From the NCBI GenBank assembly GCA_031289875.1, contig JAITOO010000007.1, positions 1 to 13,629 on the forward strand: a DNA stretch of 13,629 bases, given 5' to 3'. The position numbers and the translations under genes are program-made. The notes under the pieces are model-generated. The model was given only the letters and a program-made list of their open reading frames with translations. It had not been told where the DNA came from and did no database searches. Each line of letters opens with the position of its first letter. Position 1 is the first letter of the stretch. This DNA is from Flavobacteriaceae bacterium (GTDB lineage: Bacteria; Bacteroidota; Bacteroidia; Flavobacteriales; Weeksellaceae). This document shows, in pieces, positions 5,788 to 13,389 of this stretch.

Positions 5788-6672
5788 TTAGAATACGTTA
5801 TTGGTTTGTTCTTTGATTTTTTCGAGTTCGTCCTTCATCAGCACGACTAATTTTTGGATTTCGGAATGATTCGCTTTTGAGCCGATAGTGTTGATTTCCC
5901 GTCCCATTTCCTGAGCGATGAAGCCGAGTTTCTTGCCCGACTGCGCTTCGTTTTCCATGACTTCAAAAAAGTATTTGCAGTGTTGTTTGAGCCTGTTTTT
6001 TTCTTCGCTGATGTCTAATTTTTCAATGTAATAAATCATTTCTTGATGAAAACGCTGGTCGTCGTGCTGGATTTGGAGTTCGGCTAACTGAGTTTGCAAT
6101 TTTCCTTTTATATCCCGCAAACGTTCAGGCTCATACGGTTCTATTTTTGAAAGGCTGTTGAGAATGTTTACGATGTATTCTTTCAACAAGGTTTCCAGCG
6201 ATTTTCCTTCTTCTTTTCTAAATTCGATGACACAGTCAAGAGAAGAATGGATACACGAAATCAAGTCGTTATATTCTTGTCCGTCAATTTTTTCGTCTTG
6301 CGTGCCAAAAATTTCAGGCATGCGGACAGCCATATTAAGAAAGTCGAGCTTTGTTCCTTCAATGTCCAGATTTTCAAGTTCTGCGACGTAATTTTTCACT
6401 AAACCGGCATTGATTCGGGTGGCGGTCGGTTTGTCTCCCAGATTTTCAATAGTTATGGAAAAATCAACTTTTCCGCGCAGCAGTTTGTCATTGATGAGCT
6501 TTCGGATTTCCAGCTCTTTGGATTTATATCTCGGCGCAATGCGGGTAAACATATCTAACGTCTTGCTGTTTAACGCCTTAGTTTCTACAGAGATTTTAAG
6601 ATTGCCCGTATTAATTTCTGCTTTGCCGTAACCCGTCATGGATTGTAACATACGATATTTTTTAAAAACCAC
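5788..6672 (-). CDS. yicC: YicC family endoribonuclease-type protein
   Basis: The protein begins with the diagnostic MLQSMTGYGKAE and ends with a conserved helix containing EINTIGSKANHSEIQ. The N-terminal YicC domain and C-terminal DUF1732 domain are both complete, giving about 287 residues from methionine 8 (ATG 6649-6651). The long frame adds seven residues (VFKKYR); methionine 8 is the better start because family members begin at M-x-x-SMTGYG. Bacterial YicC proteins have been shown to act as endoribonucleases and to promote small-RNA decay in E. coli; the physiological role here is not known. A near -7 element, TACTTTG, lies at about 6672-6678 on the minus strand, which also fits the shorter start. 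It leads the yicC-gmk-muramidase set. Confidence 0.93.
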   Translation of the reverse strand: MVFKKYRMLQSMTGYGKAEINTGNLKISVETKALNSKTLDMFTRIAPRYKSKELEIRKLINDKLLRGKVDFSITIENLGDKPTATRINAGLVKNYVAELENLDIEGTKLDFLNMAVRMPEIFGTQDEKIDGQEYNDLISCIHSSLDCVIEFRKEEGKSLETLLKEYIVNILNSLSKIEPYEPERLRDIKGKLQTQLAELQIQHDDQRFHQEMIYYIEKLDISEEKNRLKQHCKYFFEVMENEAQSGKKLGFIAQEMGREINTIGSKANHSEIQKLVVLMKDELEKIKEQTNNVF

Positions 6673-6741
6673 AAAGTAACGAGTTTTTTAAGAATTTTTT
6701 AGAAAAACGGAGCGATTTTTTATTTTTTTTATTGAAAATCA

Positions 6742-6817
6742 GCGGACAAAACCTGCATGATGTTACGTGTGCGCCAATCACAGATTCTTGGTTATTCTCT
6801 GCCGAGCGTTTGTCCGC
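6742..6817. repeat. Inverted repeat in the yicC leader region
   Basis: GCGGACAAA (6742-6750) and TTTGTCCGC (6809-6817) are a perfect 9-bp inverted pair 58 bp apart. A further partial copy, CGGACAA, follows at 6833-6839 in direct orientation with the left arm. A T6 run at 6823-6828 follows on the plus strand. The pair may be a long-loop hairpin or paired protein-binding sites upstream of yicC. I do not recognise it. Confidence 0.4.
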
Positions 6818-6867
6818 CTGTATTTTTTGGTTCGGACAAGTTATGCGGAAGACAAAGTTTTAAAAAG

Positions 6868-6905
6868 AAAAGACCCTCAGGAAATTGCTCTCCTGAGGGT
6901 CTTTT
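6868..6905 (-). terminator. Terminator of the TonB-receptor operon (probably bidirectional)
   Basis: AAAAGACCCTCAGGA (6868-6882) and TCCTGAGGGTCTTTT (6891-6905) form a perfect 15-bp stem with an 8-nt loop. On the minus strand it is followed by TTTTCTTTTT and lies 39 bp after the last lipoprotein gene's stop, so it ends that operon before yicC. Confidence 0.88.
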
Positions 6906-6944
6906 GGGCGCAATGCACACGCCGTTCTTTACAATAATAGTAAG

Positions 6945-7595
6945 TTATTTCTTCATTGGCGTATAATTTTCGACTAACTTGATGTCGTCAAGGCGGAAAC
7001 CATTACTTGTAGGATTGCTAAACTCAATCTTGTTTAGTTTTGCACCTCCAATAGAGTCGGGGAGCGGAATCCAAACATCCACGTACGTATTTCTTCCATT
7101 GGCGGTGGTAATTTCTTTGCTTGGCACAGGATATTCCTCATCGTTCAGTTTCAAAATCAGCTTGTTGGTATTGGAGGTCGTTCCAGGGTCATACACAGCG
7201 GCGTCATTGAAACGATAAATCAGAGATATATTGCTTCTGTTCTCTGTGTAATGCAAAAGATTGTTAATCATAAAAGAAGCCGGAGTCATTCCCTGCGTGT
7301 TATACGGAATCCATACAAAAGGGCTTCCGCTTTTGACGGAAGAGACTACGCGTATGTCTGCCCGATTGGTTGGGTCTTTATAAACCACAATAGTGTCGTC
7401 ATAACCAACGGCAGCATTGACTTTCGGGTGGGTCGCAGATGCAGCGTCTTTGATACTGTCAAAAGTTTCCATGTAAAATTCTTTCGGCGGTACGGGAACT
7501 GTAGCGTAGTCGTCGTTGTCCACGCAGGAGTTCAACAATGGCAAACTGACAAGAGCCGCTGCTGCCATGTTATATAATATTTGTCTTGTTTTCAT
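6945..7595 (-). CDS. Surface lipoprotein paralogous to the DUF5689 protein C-terminal domain
   Basis: The 216-residue protein has a lipoprotein signal peptide ending LLNSC with the lipidated cysteine at 24, followed by VDNDDY, an acidic stretch like the lipoprotein export signal that sends lipoproteins to the cell surface in Bacteroidota. After this the whole mature protein aligns with the last 150 or so residues of the upstream DUF5689 lipoprotein. Shared landmarks are ETF, VGYDD/TGFDNG, RADIR, VWIP/VWLP, NKLILKLN/DKLIVRCN, VPSKEITT/VPSQAITT, IPLPDSI/IELPDDI, and N-x-FRLDDIKL/VGFRLDNVVI. It has no catalytic motif I recognise, so a binding or assembly role is likely. It is third and last in the operon (19-bp gap) and is followed by a strong terminator. 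Confidence 0.8.
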   Translation of the reverse strand: MKTRQILYNMAAAALVSLPLLNSCVDNDDYATVPVPPKEFYMETFDSIKDAASATHPKVNAAVGYDDTIVVYKDPTNRADIRVVSSVKSGSPFVWIPYNTQGMTPASFMINNLLHYTENRSNISLIYRFNDAAVYDPGTTSNTNKLILKLNDEEYPVPSKEITTANGRNTYVDVWIPLPDSIGGAKLNKIEFSNPTSNGFRLDDIKLVENYTPMKK

Positions 7596-7614
7596 TTTTC
7601 TTAATTAAATTAAT

Positions 7615-8916
7615 TTAATTTTTTATACCTGTAATTACAACATTGTCTAATCTGAAACCTACTGTGTTATTACTTGCTTTTGCATAAAATTCAATAGTGA
7701 TTGCATTGGCAGAAGGAATGTCGTCAGGAAGTTCTATATAAACAAAAGTATTCGTTGTGGTAATCGCTTGCGAAGGCACAGTCAAATCCACGCCGTTGCA
7801 TCGAACTATCAATTTGTCCGTATCGGTTACGCCGTTGGCAGCAAAAGAATACTGCAGTCTTAAATTGTGATAACCTGTAGTATTGATTCCCGATATAGTT
7901 ACATAAGAATCGTAGTTGGCAGGAAGCCATACGTGAGGATTCAGTGCGGCTGTTTGACGAATGTCTGCTCTTCCCTCCACATCGCTGTAGGTTACGGGAT
8001 TGCCATTGTCGAAACCTGTAGCAACGCCCAATTTAGGTCTGTTGGCAACGTCTGCCACATTGTTGAAAGTTTCGGAAAATATAGCCCGCTCGCCTGAAAA
8101 GTTTGTAACATCGTTATAACTCCGAAGCATTAATTGATAGTAAGTGGTATATTTGGTTAATATGCCTCTTATTGTTCCTTTACCAAAAGGAATCGGCAAG
8201 TTGGCAAAATCGGAATAGTTGCTTACTCTGACATCAACGCTTGGAGTTCCTACGAGATAATTGTCGGTCGTGATATTCCCCCTCACAAAAGTACCGCCGG
8301 CATCGGTGAAAGCTGCTCCGGTGATTTCTACCAGCGTATTTAAATAAGAATCATTCAAATCAGCCATAGTTAGAGGATTTCCTGCTGCATTGGTCTTGAT
8401 GACCAAATCGTCATCGTTTTTTGCGTCGTCGCAGGACAAAATAATATGTTTGGCAATCAATCCCGAAGGGATTTGGTCAACCACATATTTGGACGGTTGC
8501 GTAGGCAGCGTTCCTATCATCGTCATGTCATACTGTTTTCCGTAGTACAGGCTATCTAAGTGTACATATACTTTTGAACCTAACGGATAGTGATTGTACA
8601 GGTTGGACTGGTTTACGCTCAACTGCAAACCTGTTTTTCCGTCAGCGGTAACAATGTACATGTTTTTGTAGATATTTCCCGACGCATCTGAGGAAATTAC
8701 GTAACCTTCCACAACTTGGCTATCTTTGGCAAACATGGCGGCAACTCCCGCAGGAGCGGCAGCTATGATGCTCGGAATGTCGGTAGTCGGCGTTAAAGTT
8801 TGACATACGCTTGAGCCTCCTTTTTCGGGAGCATTGTAATCGTCGTCGTGTACGCAAGAAGCGGATACAAGCGGTAAAATGCTCAGAATTAATATATTTT
8901 TTATAAATCGTTTCAT
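7615..8916 (-). CDS. DUF5689-domain surface lipoprotein
   Basis: The 433-residue protein has a lipoprotein signal ending VSASC (cysteine 21), then VHDDDY, an acidic export-signal-like stretch. The DUF5689 region spans about 40-270. It contains VVEGYVISSDASGNIYK, GLQLSVN, YPLGSKVYV and the GLYIGK-like DSLYYGK, the pattern of an OB-like nucleic-acid or ligand-binding fold as seen beside nucleases in other secreted proteins. A second beta-rich domain fills about 285-433 and is homologous to the next gene's product. No transport or catalytic motif is visible, so I infer a substrate-binding partner of the receptor. It is the middle gene of the operon, 23 bp after the receptor gene. Fold and role are inferred; the DUF5689 call is recalled, not searched. 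Confidence 0.82.
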   Translation of the reverse strand: MKRFIKNILILSILPLVSASCVHDDDYNAPEKGGSSVCQTLTPTTDIPSIIAAAPAGVAAMFAKDSQVVEGYVISSDASGNIYKNMYIVTADGKTGLQLSVNQSNLYNHYPLGSKVYVHLDSLYYGKQYDMTMIGTLPTQPSKYVVDQIPSGLIAKHIILSCDDAKNDDDLVIKTNAAGNPLTMADLNDSYLNTLVEITGAAFTDAGGTFVRGNITTDNYLVGTPSVDVRVSNYSDFANLPIPFGKGTIRGILTKYTTYYQLMLRSYNDVTNFSGERAIFSETFNNVADVANRPKLGVATGFDNGNPVTYSDVEGRADIRQTAALNPHVWLPANYDSYVTISGINTTGYHNLRLQYSFAANGVTDTDKLIVRCNGVDLTVPSQAITTTNTFVYIELPDDIPSANAITIEFYAKASNNTVGFRLDNVVITGIKN

Positions 8917-8939
8917 CTTTACTTGTTGAATTTAATTAA

Positions 8940-11852
8940 TTAAAATCTTAAATATACACTAAAGAAATAGGTTCTTCCCGTGTCGTAAAACAGTTTGTTT
9001 CCGAATACCGAATAGGCTTTATTCTGGATTCCCATCGAAGAATAAAATTCGTCTCTGTTTTTGTCAATTGCAAGGTCTTTGTAGTTGGAATATCTTCCCT
9101 GCTCAAATGCTCCTGTAACATATTTTCTGTTGTTCAGAATGTTGTTCACAGAAAGGCTTGCTCCGACGTTGTATTTTCCGAAGCGGAAAGACTTGCCGAT
9201 ATTGGCGTTGAGCATGAACACATCTTGATACTGTTGTGGTTTCAAAATTTGATGTACGGTTTCAGGGTTTGCACCCGGATAGGCGTAGTGGTCGCTTTCC
9301 ATCACAAAGTTCAGCGTTCTTGCCAGATAGGAAATATCGGAATAGATGTCTTGCAGGAAGTTTCCTGTTACGCCGAACCACCAGTAATCAGGGCTGTTGT
9401 AACGCAAACCTGCGGAATAGGCTTTCTGCGGAGTTCCGGACATTTTGTAATCCTTGATGTAGGCTTTTCCAAAGTACGGCATGCCGTTGAATGTATCCGT
9501 CATAATGTACAAATCCGGATTGTTTTTGTAGGTATATTGCCCTACGGCGGCTACGCCCGTGAAAGTCAAAGTTGGAATAATTTTCCAGTCAAAACCGGCT
9601 TCCACGCCCAAGAAATCTTTTTCAACGCCTGTCAATACTTCCGATACAAAAGTATTTACGTCGGCGATGTTGGTTACCACGCTTCCTGCGGCAGGAGTAT
9701 AATCGGACAAGTCCAAACCTTCGGCATAGTAACGGCTGACTTCTACGCCGTCTTTGATTTTGGTGTAATATCCTGTAACTCTTGCACGGAATCCGGGTGT
9801 TCTCAGGTTGTACGTAATGTCGTTGGAATTGATTTTCTGACTGGTCAAATCAGGCGTAACAACATTTGCCAATCTTGGATTGACGTAAATCTCGTTCAAA
9901 GTCGGAGCTTCGGTGTAGTAGGTTGAGTTCAGCACGATGAAGTTTCTTCCGTTGATTTTGTACGTGAGGGTTCCTCTAAGTCCAAAATCAAAGAAATTTT
10001 GTTTTTTGCTGCTGCCGTAAGAGTTGTCGGCATACAAACCGTTTTGATATTCTCCAAAGCGGTGAGATCCGTTCCAGCTCAGCAAGGCAGACACTGCAAC
10101 GTCCCAGCGGTTCACATTGATTCTTGTGGTGGCATTTGCCGTCAAGAACTGGCTGTACAGTTTGTAGTCGTATTCTATTTTGTCTCCTTTTCTGGCTACG
10201 CTGTTAGGGTTCAACAGGTTGAAGTTATCAACAGAGGCATCTGTACCGTCTCCTTTGAGGAAGGAACTTCTATTCAGGGCAAAATCTGCGCCAAGTAAGT
10301 CGTTCACTTCGCGGTAGTTCTCTGAAACGAGATTTTGATAGTTCAAATTCAGGAAGAACTTCACGTTTGTATCTAACTGAGACTGCAAGTGGATAGCTGC
10401 ATTCAGCGTTTTGTCCTTCACTACGTCATCAACCAAAAAATAAGTAGCTCTGTGTCCGGTCTCTCCCGTGTAAGGGTCGGTTGCCAATGGAGCGTTGTAG
10501 TTGGCGTTGTACAAAGACGCCCAGTTAATTTGCGTAATGGATTCGTCATTGTTTGTCCAAGCATTGTACAAATTTTGGTAAGCGCCCAAGAAATAGGAAA
10601 CGTCGGAATTAGAGTCGGTTGCTTTTGCTCTTCTCGCCAATTCCATCAAATAGCTCGGCAGATTTTTGTAATATATTGGAGACGGATTATCTGCCTGATA
10701 CCAGTTCAATCTCGACCTTTTGTCCTGACCGAATTGATAGGAAACCGTAGTAATTAATTTGGTGTATTGAGAAAGATCCCAATCATCGCTCAGCATAAAA
10801 ACAGGCTCGAAATAACGGCGCACGCGTTCGTTTCTTCTTTCGCCATCTTGCCAGCCCCAATAAGCGTTATAGTTCTTTCCGCCCAAGTCGTACACTTCCT
10901 GCGTGTTAGGGCTTGAATTTGCTCTTCTTGTCGGTGCACCGAAAGCAGTAAAACTCAAACGGTTTTTGTCTGAAAATTTCTTTTCAATGGCGGCAAAATA
11001 ACCGTAAGAGTCGGAGTATGTTCCTTCAATCACCCCGTTTGCCATCCATCTTCTTGACCCTGAGAGGGTAAATGCCCAGCCCGACGGCAGCATTCCGGTG
11101 GAATAGGTTGCCATTACGCGGTGTTGGTAGGTTCGATTTCCGAAAGAGTAGGTCAGGTTGAGACCTTTTCTGTAACTGGAAGCGCGCGTATCATAATAGG
11201 TAGTTCCTCCCAAATCGCTGAAAGAATAATCGGAAACATTGTTGCCTTCCACCATTTCATATGGATAGCGGACAACGTTGTTCAAACCTCCCCAGTTTCC
11301 GAAATTGGGTCTTCCGGAGGCAGCCTTAGCCATAGGAATACCGTTGAACATGATGTTGCTGTAGCGGTTGTCCGTACCTCTGGTTCTGAACCAGTAAGCG
11401 CCGAGTTCAAAAGCGGCGGTTCTGGAAAACACGTCGCGGGAAGATTGCAGCAGCCCGATACCTGTCTGTCCTAAGGACGAACCTTCGTCTGTAGAGAGCT
11501 CATCATCGGTCAGGGTAACCATACCTACCTCTGCTTGGGCAGGGTTGTATTCCAGCCTGATGTCGTCTCCCAAATTCTTTTTGGTTTCGTCGGAAGAAAC
11601 AGTAATAGTAAAAGTTCTTGGCACATACCCTGTCTTACCGATAGAAATCGTGTACACGCTGGCAAGGACTTCCTTGAATTGAAAATACCCTACCTTGTCT
11701 GTCTGAGTGGTCTGGTTGTCTCCCAAACTTACGTTTGCCAATTCTATGGGTTTTCCGTTTTGGTCTTTCAAATAACCGAAAACCATAGTTTGGGCGTTTA
11801 AAAGCTGTGAGAAAAACAGCACCGCCAAACAGTTAAATAAAAATTTAGTCAT
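8940..11852 (-). CDS. TonB-dependent receptor with CarboxypepD_reg-like domain
   Basis: This 970-residue outer-membrane transporter begins with a signal peptide cleaved near LLNA-QTM (residue 20). Residues about 23-100 form a carboxypeptidase-regulatory-like beta domain (VFGYLKDQNGKPIELANVSL, VGYFQFKEV, and TGYVPRTF). A plug domain follows at about 105-235 (GIGLLQSSRDVF, FRTRGTDNRYSNIMFNG). The rest is a beta-barrel ending SVYLRF, with the terminal aromatic residue expected for BAM insertion. It moves a ligand across the outer membrane with TonB-ExbBD energy. No SusD-like gene accompanies it; instead two lipoproteins follow in the same operon, and a divergent nuclease-family gene starts 98 bp away. 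It resembles SusC in its N-terminal domain but not in its partner. The substrate is unknown; a phosphate- or nucleic-acid-derived ligand is my inference. Confidence 0.9.
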   Translation of the reverse strand: MTKFLFNCLAVLFFSQLLNAQTMVFGYLKDQNGKPIELANVSLGDNQTTQTDKVGYFQFKEVLASVYTISIGKTGYVPRTFTITVSSDETKKNLGDDIRLEYNPAQAEVGMVTLTDDELSTDEGSSLGQTGIGLLQSSRDVFSRTAAFELGAYWFRTRGTDNRYSNIMFNGIPMAKAASGRPNFGNWGGLNNVVRYPYEMVEGNNVSDYSFSDLGGTTYYDTRASSYRKGLNLTYSFGNRTYQHRVMATYSTGMLPSGWAFTLSGSRRWMANGVIEGTYSDSYGYFAAIEKKFSDKNRLSFTAFGAPTRRANSSPNTQEVYDLGGKNYNAYWGWQDGERRNERVRRYFEPVFMLSDDWDLSQYTKLITTVSYQFGQDKRSRLNWYQADNPSPIYYKNLPSYLMELARRAKATDSNSDVSYFLGAYQNLYNAWTNNDESITQINWASLYNANYNAPLATDPYTGETGHRATYFLVDDVVKDKTLNAAIHLQSQLDTNVKFFLNLNYQNLVSENYREVNDLLGADFALNRSSFLKGDGTDASVDNFNLLNPNSVARKGDKIEYDYKLYSQFLTANATTRINVNRWDVAVSALLSWNGSHRFGEYQNGLYADNSYGSSKKQNFFDFGLRGTLTYKINGRNFIVLNSTYYTEAPTLNEIYVNPRLANVVTPDLTSQKINSNDITYNLRTPGFRARVTGYYTKIKDGVEVSRYYAEGLDLSDYTPAAGSVVTNIADVNTFVSEVLTGVEKDFLGVEAGFDWKIIPTLTFTGVAAVGQYTYKNNPDLYIMTDTFNGMPYFGKAYIKDYKMSGTPQKAYSAGLRYNSPDYWWFGVTGNFLQDIYSDISYLARTLNFVMESDHYAYPGANPETVHQILKPQQYQDVFMLNANIGKSFRFGKYNVGASLSVNNILNNRKYVTGAFEQGRYSNYKDLAIDKNRDEFYSSMGIQNKAYSVFGNKLFYDTGRTYFFSVYLRF

Positions 11853-11892
11853 CTTGATTTGAATTTTAATTTTTAGTGAAATTTATCATGGA

Positions 11893-11900
11893 CAAAGATA
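11893..11900 (-). promoter_or_regulatory. Candidate -7 box for the TonB-receptor operon
   Basis: On the minus strand this reads TATCTTTG, matching TAnnTTTG, 40 bp before the receptor ATG. At the -33 position CTG is seen instead of TTG. The divergent box for the nuclease gene lies 13 bp away, so both transcripts start within the same small region. Confidence 0.45.
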
Positions 11901-11913
11901 GGAATTTTTATTA

Positions 11914-11921
11914 TATATTTG
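11914..11921 (+). promoter_or_regulatory. Candidate -7 box for the nuclease-family gene
   Basis: TATATTTG at this position matches TAnnTTTG and would give a leader of about 20-25 nt before the ATG at 11951. No good TTTG occurs 19-21 bp upstream. A second match, TAATTTTG at 11938-11945, is too close to the start codon and is less likely. Confidence 0.4.
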
Positions 11922-11950
11922 CAGAAAAATAACACATTAATTTTGTACTC

Positions 11951-13138
11951 ATGAGAAAAATCATAGACTATGTTTTCATTTCGCTGATTTTAATAATCAG
12001 CTGCAACCTCCAAGCACAGAAACAGTACAAGGCTGCATCTGTCGTTTTTTACAACGTTGAAAATCTGTACGATACCATTAAATCCGCAGATATAATCAAC
12101 GGAAATCTGCCTCCCGACAACCCCAAATATCAGGTTAGCGTACCCGAAGACAGCGCACTCGCCTCAGGCTTGGACGTTTACAGAGGAGAACTCACTTTCG
12201 CCAAGTTAAAAGGCAAACAAGTAGTAAGACAACACATTCTTACTGATGAATTTTACTACAAAGGAACAAAAGTTTGGAACTCCAAAAAGTACAACGAAAA
12301 ACTGACCAACCTTTCCAAAGTTTTTTCGGAAATCGGCGTACAGGAAGCCCACTCTCTTCCCGCAATCATCGGTCTGGCTGAAATTGAAAACGAACATGTA
12401 CTCAAAGATTTATGCACTGCCATGAAAAATCACGGAGGCGATTACGGCTTTGCACACTTCAACTCTTTCGATGCGCGCGGCGTTGATGTCGGTCTGCTGT
12501 ACAACAAACAGCGTTTTGCTTTCATCTCCCAAAAAAGATTTCAAGTCGATTTGACGGGCGATACCGGTTTGAGAGAATACACCCGCGACATCCTCATGGT
12601 AGAAGGATTGCTGGACGGCGAGAGAATGTTCTTCCTCGTCAATCACTGGCCTTCCCGCCGAGGCGGAGAACAGAGGAGCCTGCCGCGCAGAATGGCAGCC
12701 GCCAAAGTGCTGAAATTTGCTATGGACAGCATTCAAAAAGCTGTGCCGAATGCAAAAATCCTTGCTATGGGCGACTTTAACGACGACCCGAACAGCCCGA
12801 GCATTAAAAAAGGACTGAATACCGTTTCCAAAAAAGAAAACGTGAAAGCCAACAACTATTTCAGTCCCGCAGAAGAACTCTTCAAAAAAGGAATGGGAAC
12901 GCTGGCGTATCAAGATTCGTTTAACTTTTTCGACCAGAATATCTTGTCGCCCGCTTTGGCAAAACCCAACGACGGCTATTTCTTCTTGAAAATGAACGTT
13001 TATTCCCCAACCTACTTGGTTTCGCAATACGGACAATGGAAAGGCTATCCGTTCCGCTCGTTTTCAGGCGACAACTATACAGGCGGATACAGCGACCACT
13101 ATCCGGTCTATACTATCTTGCTGAAAGAAATAAAATAA
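11951..13138 (+). CDS. Secreted endonuclease/exonuclease/phosphatase family protein
   Basis: The 395-residue protein carries an export signal: a hydrophobic segment with LIISC (cysteine 18, a possible lipobox) and an alternative signal-peptidase-I site after LQA. The EEP fold is complete: asparagine in FYNVENLYD (35-37), the metal-binding glutamate in GLAEIEN (144), DARGVDVGLLY (174-184), histidine in NHWPSRRGG (232), GDFNDD (274-279) and SDHYP (381-385). All catalytic groups are intact, so it should be an active Mg2+-dependent phosphodiesterase or phosphatase. Between the first two motifs is a long segment (about 45-120) with no cysteine. It is transcribed divergently from the TonB operon, with which it probably forms a functional set. 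Which phosphoester it cuts (DNA, RNA or a small molecule) cannot be told from sequence alone. Confidence 0.92.
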   Translation: MRKIIDYVFISLILIISCNLQAQKQYKAASVVFYNVENLYDTIKSADIINGNLPPDNPKYQVSVPEDSALASGLDVYRGELTFAKLKGKQVVRQHILTDEFYYKGTKVWNSKKYNEKLTNLSKVFSEIGVQEAHSLPAIIGLAEIENEHVLKDLCTAMKNHGGDYGFAHFNSFDARGVDVGLLYNKQRFAFISQKRFQVDLTGDTGLREYTRDILMVEGLLDGERMFFLVNHWPSRRGGEQRSLPRRMAAAKVLKFAMDSIQKAVPNAKILAMGDFNDDPNSPSIKKGLNTVSKKENVKANNYFSPAEELFKKGMGTLAYQDSFNFFDQNILSPALAKPNDGYFFLKMNVYSPTYLVSQYGQWKGYPFRSFSGDNYTGGYSDHYPVYTILLKEIK

Positions 13139-13175
13139 GGTAATCATTTGTTTTTAATATTTATAGATTTTTTAA

Positions 13176-13213
13176 ATGCAAAAACCCGAACAAAATTGTT
13201 CGGGTTTTTGCAT
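13176..13213 (+). terminator. Strong rho-independent terminator after the nuclease-family gene
   Basis: ATGCAAAAACCCGAACAA (13176-13193) and TTGTTCGGGTTTTTGCAT (13196-13213) are perfectly complementary, an 18-bp stem with a 2-nt spacer at the tip, 37 bp after the stop codon. The right arm carries a run of five T. Its symmetry would let it act from both sides, ending the nuclease transcript and any leftward readthrough from the hydrogenase operon. Confidence 0.85.
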
Positions 13214-13287
13214 GGAATATTGTAGATAAATTGTAAGAGAATTAGAGTTAATGTACAATTTTTATAAATTATTGATATGATAAATAA

Positions 13288-13368
13288 TTATTTGTAATTT
13301 TCTCTCGCTATTTCGGTTGCTCGTTGCAGTTTTTCCTGCAAAAGTTTTTTGTCGAGCAATTGTGTCAT
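13288..13368 (-). CDS. Possible 26-residue microprotein downstream of the hydrogenase cytochrome gene
   Basis: A minus-strand ATG at 13366-13368 begins MTQLLDKKLLQEKLQRATEI, then reads to TAA at 13288-13290, and is preceded by AAAGG about 12 nt upstream. The frame is the same as that of the upstream hydrogenase subunit and stays open right back to its TGA at 13390-13392, giving 33 sense codons after that stop. The composition is strongly helical and amphipathic, with alternating leucine and charged residues. The length is so short that chance is a real possibility. I recognise no family. Confidence 0.25.
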   Translation of the reverse strand: MTQLLDKKLLQEKLQRATEIARENYK

Positions 13369-13389
13369 ATATTCCGCTACCTTTATTTG

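Noticed and set aside
7127..7143. TTGGCACAGGATATTCC as a sigma-54 promoter
   Set aside because: It lies inside a coding region and the -12 half does not match (no GC at the right spacing).
9225..9926. Plus-strand open frame of 233 codons inside the TonB receptor gene
   Set aside because: It lies wholly antisense to a well-supported barrel-coding region and shows low-complexity valine/cysteine-rich sequence with no domain; it is a shadow frame.
8940..11852. SusC/SusD polysaccharide utilisation locus
   Set aside because: No SusD-like lipoprotein, glycoside hydrolase or sensor/ECF regulator lies in the operon; the partners are DUF5689-type lipoproteins and an EEP enzyme. The GH25 gene belongs to the gmk group beyond a terminator.
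12410..13036. Minus-strand open frame of 208 codons inside the nuclease-family gene
   Set aside because: Antisense to a gene with every EEP motif intact; its translation has no recognisable family and odd composition.
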